Under the pieces are notes generated by a model. That model searched no databases. It was given only the letters and a program-made list of their open reading frames with translations, and had not been told where the DNA came from. DNA of 17,086 nt. Origin: an uncultured Lachnospiraceae bacterium (GTDB lineage: Bacteria; Bacillota; Clostridia; Lachnospirales; Lachnospiraceae). Positions 14,143 to 17,086 of this stretch are shown here, in pieces. The DNA is taken from the NCBI GenBank assembly GCA_910585555.1, contig CAJUFU010000021.1, forward strand, positions 1 through 17,086, written 5' to 3'. Position 1 is the stretch's first letter. Every line of letters begins with the position of its first letter. The translations under genes and the position numbers were made by a program.

Positions 14143-15126
14143 CTAGAAATTCTCCAGCAGTTCCAGATAGAACTCATAATAATCTTTCCTGCCCTCTTTC
14201 ATAAACTGAATGGCAGACTTGGGATGCTGGTTCAAAATACCCGTCAAAAGATATGGCACATCATATCCCCAAGTGACCCCAGACTCCCGCAGGGGAACGA
14301 TCTGTTTCTCCACAAAATTTAAGATGGGATTGATATTATATTTAGGATTCTTCAGAAATCCCAGCAACAGCTCACTGGGGCAATTACCACATCCCCTTCC
14401 CATACCGCTCACAGTAGCATCTAAGTAGCTTACGCCCATGATAATCACTTCCGCCGTATTCGCAAAAGCGAGCTGCTGGTTATTGTGAGCATGTATGCCC
14501 ACTTTCTTATTATATTTTGCTGCCACTTCCAGATATTTATCTGCCAGACGTCTCGCCTGCTCCGGATAGAGGGACCCATAGCTGTCCACCAGATAAATAG
14601 TACCAACACTGCTTTGTCCAAGCAGTTCCAGGGCCGCATCCAGATCTGTCTCGTTGGATTTGGAAATTGCCATGATATTGACCGTGGTCTCATAGCCCTT
14701 CTTCGTACAATCCTCAATCACCTCTATGGCTGCCGGTATGGTATTGATATAAGTGGCAACACGCACAAGATCAATGGGACTGTCTTTCTTATTCAGGATA
14801 TCTTTCCTGAAATCGCATCGGCCCACATCTGCCATCACCGCAATCTTCATATCCGTCTTATTGTCACCTACAACGGCACGGATGTCCTTATCATCACAGA
14901 ATTTCCATTTTCCGAACTTATTGACATCAAACATCTCTTTGGACGCCTTGTAGCCGAATTCCATATAATCCACGCCCGCCTTGATATTGGCACGGTATAA
15001 AGCCTTCACAAACTCATCCGTAAAAAAGAAATTGTTCACAAGACCTCCGTCCCGCAAAGTACAATCCACCACCTTAATATCTGGTGCATAGGACATCAAT
15101 GTTCTTCCTTTTGCTCTCTTTTCCAT
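14143..15126 (-). CDS. DRE-TIM family aldolase/lyase (HMGL-like), substrate unknown
   Basis: 327 aa, a single TIM-barrel domain of the HMG-CoA lyase / 4-hydroxy-2-oxovalerate aldolase superfamily. Seen: VVDCTLRDGG (19-28) with the Arg25-Asp26 pair, and the metal-binding GIHAHNNQQLA (210-220; His212, His214), YLDATVSGMGRGCGNCPSE (234-252), where the loop normally carries the active-site Cys region. It lacks the C-terminal regulatory domain of isopropylmalate or citramalate synthases and the partner dehydrogenase gene of catabolic aldolases. No signal peptide; cytoplasmic. ATG at 15126 follows GGAGAGGTATTGCT; an in-frame ATG at 15096 (MSYAPDIKVVDCTLRDGG) is also possible and gives a more compact N-terminus. 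It lies 80 bases after tyrS and 37 before the GH25 gene. Homologues often sit in polysaccharide clusters in other bacteria (from memory), but nothing here fixes the substrate. Confidence 0.8.
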   Translation of the reverse strand: MEKRAKGRTLMSYAPDIKVVDCTLRDGGLVNNFFFTDEFVKALYRANIKAGVDYMEFGYKASKEMFDVNKFGKWKFCDDKDIRAVVGDNKTDMKIAVMADVGRCDFRKDILNKKDSPIDLVRVATYINTIPAAIEVIEDCTKKGYETTVNIMAISKSNETDLDAALELLGQSSVGTIYLVDSYGSLYPEQARRLADKYLEVAAKYNKKVGIHAHNNQQLAFANTAEVIIMGVSYLDATVSGMGRGCGNCPSELLLGFLKNPKYNINPILNFVEKQIVPLRESGVTWGYDVPYLLTGILNQHPKSAIQFMKEGRKDYYEFYLELLENF

Positions 15127-15169
15127 AGCAATACCTCTCCTGTTTTCTCTCTAAAATCTGCCCTTCCAT

Positions 15170-15198
15170 GCAGCTTTCCACAGATTCATTCAAGCTGC
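15170..15198. repeat. Inverted repeat in the tyrS-aldolase gap (GCAGCTT arms)
   Basis: Perfect 7-base arms with a 15-base loop in the 80 bases between tyrS and the aldolase gene. On the transcribed strand no strong U-run follows (only GATTTTAG further on), so it is at best a weak terminator. Read-through from tyrS into the downstream genes is possible. Confidence 0.5.
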
Positions 15199-15206
15199 TG
15201 ACCCTT

Positions 15207-16430
15207 TTATACTATAATCTTCTTAAAGCTCTTCTTACCCTTTTTCACGATAAACTCTTCCGCCATAATGTCATCTTTACTGTAAACAGTCTTGACATCG
15301 CTCACTTTCTCACCCTTTACGGACACACCACCCTGCTCCACCGCTCTGCGTGCTTCCGAACGGGATGCCGAAAGCCCCGCGGATACCAGAATACCAAGGA
15401 TATCAATGGAACCGTCCCTGAAATCGGCCTCGGGAAGCGTCACCGTTGGCATATTTTCCAGACTTCCGCCGCCGGCAAAAAGCGCTCTTGACGCTTCTTT
15501 GGCTTTCTGCGCTTCCTCTTCGCCGTGCACCAGATTGGTCAGTTCATAAGCAAGAATCTCTTTTGCCTCATTCAACTGGCTTCCTTCCCACTTATCCATC
15601 TCGTCAATCTGCTCTAAGGGCAGGAAGGTGAGCATCCGCATACATTTGAGCACATCGGCGTCGTCCACATTGCGCCAGTACTGATAGAACTCAAAGGGAG
15701 TCGTCTTATTCGGATCGAGCCATACCGCCCCCTTCTGTGTCTTACCCATCTTTTTGCCCTCAGAATTCATCAGAAGCGTTATGGTCATGGCATAGGCATC
15801 CTTGCTCAGCTTACGGCGGATTAAATCCGTACCTCCCAGCATATTGCTCCACTGATCATCGCCGCCAAACTGCATATTACAGCCATATCTTTTGTAAAGT
15901 TCCAGGAAATCATAACTTTGCATGATCATGTAGTTAAACTCTAGGAAGCTCAGGCCCTTCTCCATTCTCTGCTTATAACACTCTGCCCGAAGCATGTTGT
16001 TGACACTGAAACAGGCGCCCACTTCTCTGATAAATTCCACATAGTTTAACCCTAGCAGCCAGTCAGCGTTGTTCACCATCAACGCCTTGCCATCTGAGAA
16101 ATCTATAAACCGGCTCATCTGTTTCTTAAAACATTCACAATTGTGCGCAATCGTCTCCTTTGTCATCATGGAACGCATATCCGTCCGCCCGGAAGGATCT
16201 CCGATCATGGCCGTGCCGCCCCCGATCAATGCAATCGGCTTATTTCCCGCCTCCTGCAGACGCTTCATCAGACACAGCGCCATAAAATGTCCTACATGCA
16301 GGCTGTCTGCCGTGGGGTCAAAACCAATATAAAAAGTAGCTTTTCCATGGTTGATCAGTTCTTTGATTTCTTCCGCATCCGTCAACTGTGCGAGAAGTCC
16401 TCTCGCCTGTAATTCCTCATAAATTCCCAT
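15207..16430 (-). CDS. tyrS: Tyrosyl-tRNA synthetase
   Basis: 407 aa class I synthetase charging tRNA-Tyr. Seen: FYIGFDPTADSLHVGH (33-48) with the HIGH-type HVGH at 45-48, GGTAMIGDPSGR (71-82), NYMIMQSYDF (166-175), QFGGDDQWSN (187-196), the KMSKS-type loop KMGKT (227-231), and a C-terminal S4 RNA-binding domain (about 343-402, GILVSAGLSASRSEARRAV). The start is set at 16430, MGIYEELQARGLL, 8 bases after GGAGG; the ATG two codons earlier is too close to that site, and the ATG at 16505 lies in the leader without a ribosome site. It is preceded by a T-box leader with terminator and strong promoter. Gene length and motifs are normal. Confidence 0.97.
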   Translation of the reverse strand: MGIYEELQARGLLAQLTDAEEIKELINHGKATFYIGFDPTADSLHVGHFMALCLMKRLQEAGNKPIALIGGGTAMIGDPSGRTDMRSMMTKETIAHNCECFKKQMSRFIDFSDGKALMVNNADWLLGLNYVEFIREVGACFSVNNMLRAECYKQRMEKGLSFLEFNYMIMQSYDFLELYKRYGCNMQFGGDDQWSNMLGGTDLIRRKLSKDAYAMTITLLMNSEGKKMGKTQKGAVWLDPNKTTPFEFYQYWRNVDDADVLKCMRMLTFLPLEQIDEMDKWEGSQLNEAKEILAYELTNLVHGEEEAQKAKEASRALFAGGGSLENMPTVTLPEADFRDGSIDILGILVSAGLSASRSEARRAVEQGGVSVKGEKVSDVKTVYSKDDIMAEEFIVKKGKKSFKKIIV

Positions 16431-16868
16431 TTTCATTTCCTCCCTTTTGTTTCTGAAATTTACAGAGCCTTTCTCTGCCTTGCGCAGATTCAAAATGCTC
16501 TGCATTACAAGTTCGCGCTAAAAACCCCCGTCCTGTTATCAGGACGAGGGTTAAACTCGTGTTACCACCTAATTTTACAGACGACTTACATCGCCCGCCT
16601 CAACGAGTACAATCATAAAATAGCATCCGTTATACTATCTATGATGATACTTTCCTGCTATAACGTGCATTCCCCGTCATGACCTACTAAGAATTCCTCT
16701 GCCTGTCAGCTTAGACTGACATAACATCCGTTCTATTCTGCCATGAAGCTCCAAGATGTATTCATGAAAAAGTTCCCGCGCGCCTCTCATCCACCGGCTG
16801 CTTTCTGTCCGTTCCCTGATTCACTACTTGTTCTTATCATCGCCTGTCTTATTTATAAAACTTTACTG
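16431..16868 (-). promoter_or_regulatory. Tyrosine-responsive T-box riboswitch leader of tyrS
   Basis: Minus-strand leader of about 440 bases between the promoter and tyrS. The T-box core AGGTGGTAACACGAG is at 16556-16570; its TGGT can pair with the ACCA end of tRNA-Tyr (discriminator A). The specifier is read as TAC (16758-16760) inside GAATACATC, matching tyrosine. ACGAG of the T-box can pair with CTCGT that starts the terminator, so antiterminator and terminator exclude each other. A further clean hairpin (TGTCAG/CTGACA, 16704-16721) and a stem III-like region lie between. Uncharged tRNA-Tyr should allow read-through into tyrS. Confidence 0.93.
16519..16550 (-). terminator. T-box-controlled terminator before tyrS
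   Basis: Minus strand: CCCTCGTCCTG and CAGGACGGGGG pair over 11 positions (one G-T) around loop ATAA, followed by TTTTTAG. The 5' arm contains CTCGT, which also pairs with the T-box in the antiterminator. Confidence 0.95.
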
Positions 16869-16874
16869 CCTTAT

Positions 16875-16903
16875 AATGTATACGAATTTTTTCTGTTTGT
16901 CAA
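16875..16903 (-). promoter_or_regulatory. Promoter of tyrS (TTGACA-17-TACATT)
   Basis: Perfect TTGACA (16898-16903) and TACATT (16875-16880) with a 17-base spacer on the minus strand; transcription would start near 16868, giving the full T-box leader. It lies about 47 bases after the stop of the ACT-domain gene, with no clear terminator between. Confidence 0.85.
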
Positions 16904-16949
16904 CTATTTTTTTGTAACCACTATGCGATTAATATCAGCCACTCACTTT

Positions 16950-17086
16950 TTAATGAAGACCAAGATTATCTCCTGCAATGGTGCTGATGCCGTCTTTTTC
17001 CAGAACTTCAATAAGCCCCTCCGTATCTGCCACACGGAAGATCATACAGGCCTGCCCATCCTTTTGTCCGAAAACAGAATACATAT
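16950..17086 (-). CDS. ACT-domain protein, C-terminal 45 residues (cut by window edge)
   Basis: Open frame running in from the right edge and ending at TAA 16950-16952. The visible end reads MYSVFGQKDGQACMIFRVAD followed by TEGLIEVLEKDGISTIAGDN-LGLH; the pattern x-MIFRV-x(3)-GLIEVLEKDGI is that of the last strand-helix-strand of an ACT domain, as in the ~140-residue tandem-ACT proteins of Clostridia that often sit beside phenylacetate-CoA ligase genes (from memory). It may bind an amino acid as a sensor. The N-terminus is outside the window, so length and partner gene are unknown. It precedes the tyrS promoter on the same strand. Confidence 0.7.
   Translation of the reverse strand, partial: MYSVFGQKDGQACMIFRVADTEGLIEVLEKDGISTIAGDNLGLH

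Noticed and set aside
16431..16505. N-terminal extension of TyrS from the ATG at 16505
   Set aside because: It has no ribosome site, would translate the T-box leader end, and places the true GGGAGG site inside the coding sequence.

Overview
The window looks like a chromosomal stretch from an anaerobic Firmicute, most likely Lachnospiraceae (Clostridia). Reasons: GGAGG-type ribosome sites before almost every gene, TTGACA-17-TATAAT-like promoters, U-tailed hairpin terminators, a T-box leader on tyrS, a DUF3737 gene, paired DUF4854-like secreted proteins, and an IlvD of the PGH (4Fe-4S) type. The family is inferred from gene content and protein style, not from a marker gene. Bases 1-25 are not genomic: they match the 3' end of the Illumina TruSeq read-2 adapter, so the left edge is an assembly artefact.

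Layout (all genes on the minus strand except aroC). 26-4904: branched-chain amino acid genes, transcribed leuB > GT-C membrane glycosyltransferase > ilvD > ilvB (only its first 33 codons are present). 4877-6541: two single-gene units, each with its own promoter and terminator, encoding a LysM protein and a Glu-rich lipoprotein that share a C-terminal domain. 6564-9171: vanY-like D,D-carboxypeptidase > tgt > yajC (cell wall, tRNA queuosine modification, Sec accessory). 9172-9578: a 407-base AT-rich divergent intergenic region. 9579-10679: aroC, the only plus-strand gene. 10676-15126: DRE-TIM aldolase > membrane-anchored GH25 lysozyme with two SH3 domains > DUF3737 beta-helix protein > S66 LD-carboxypeptidase; the last two overlap by ATGA, and the last gene's stop overlaps the stop of aroC. 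15207-16903: tyrS under a tyrosine T-box leader (UAC specifier) with a strong promoter. 16950-17086: C-terminal end of an ACT-domain protein.

Themes: leuB, ilvD and ilvB make leucine, valine and isoleucine; aroC makes chorismate; tyrS charges tRNA-Tyr and is controlled by uncharged tRNA-Tyr; a large share of the rest acts at the envelope (GT-C, LysM, lipoprotein, VanY-like, YajC, GH25, S66). No mobile element, CRISPR array, phage gene or tRNA/rRNA gene was seen. Most of the window is ordinary core genome. The parts most worth follow-up are the LysM/lipoprotein pair with a shared domain, the glycosyltransferase inside a branched-chain amino acid operon, and the DUF3737 protein with an exact 19-residue repeat next to peptidoglycan hydrolases.
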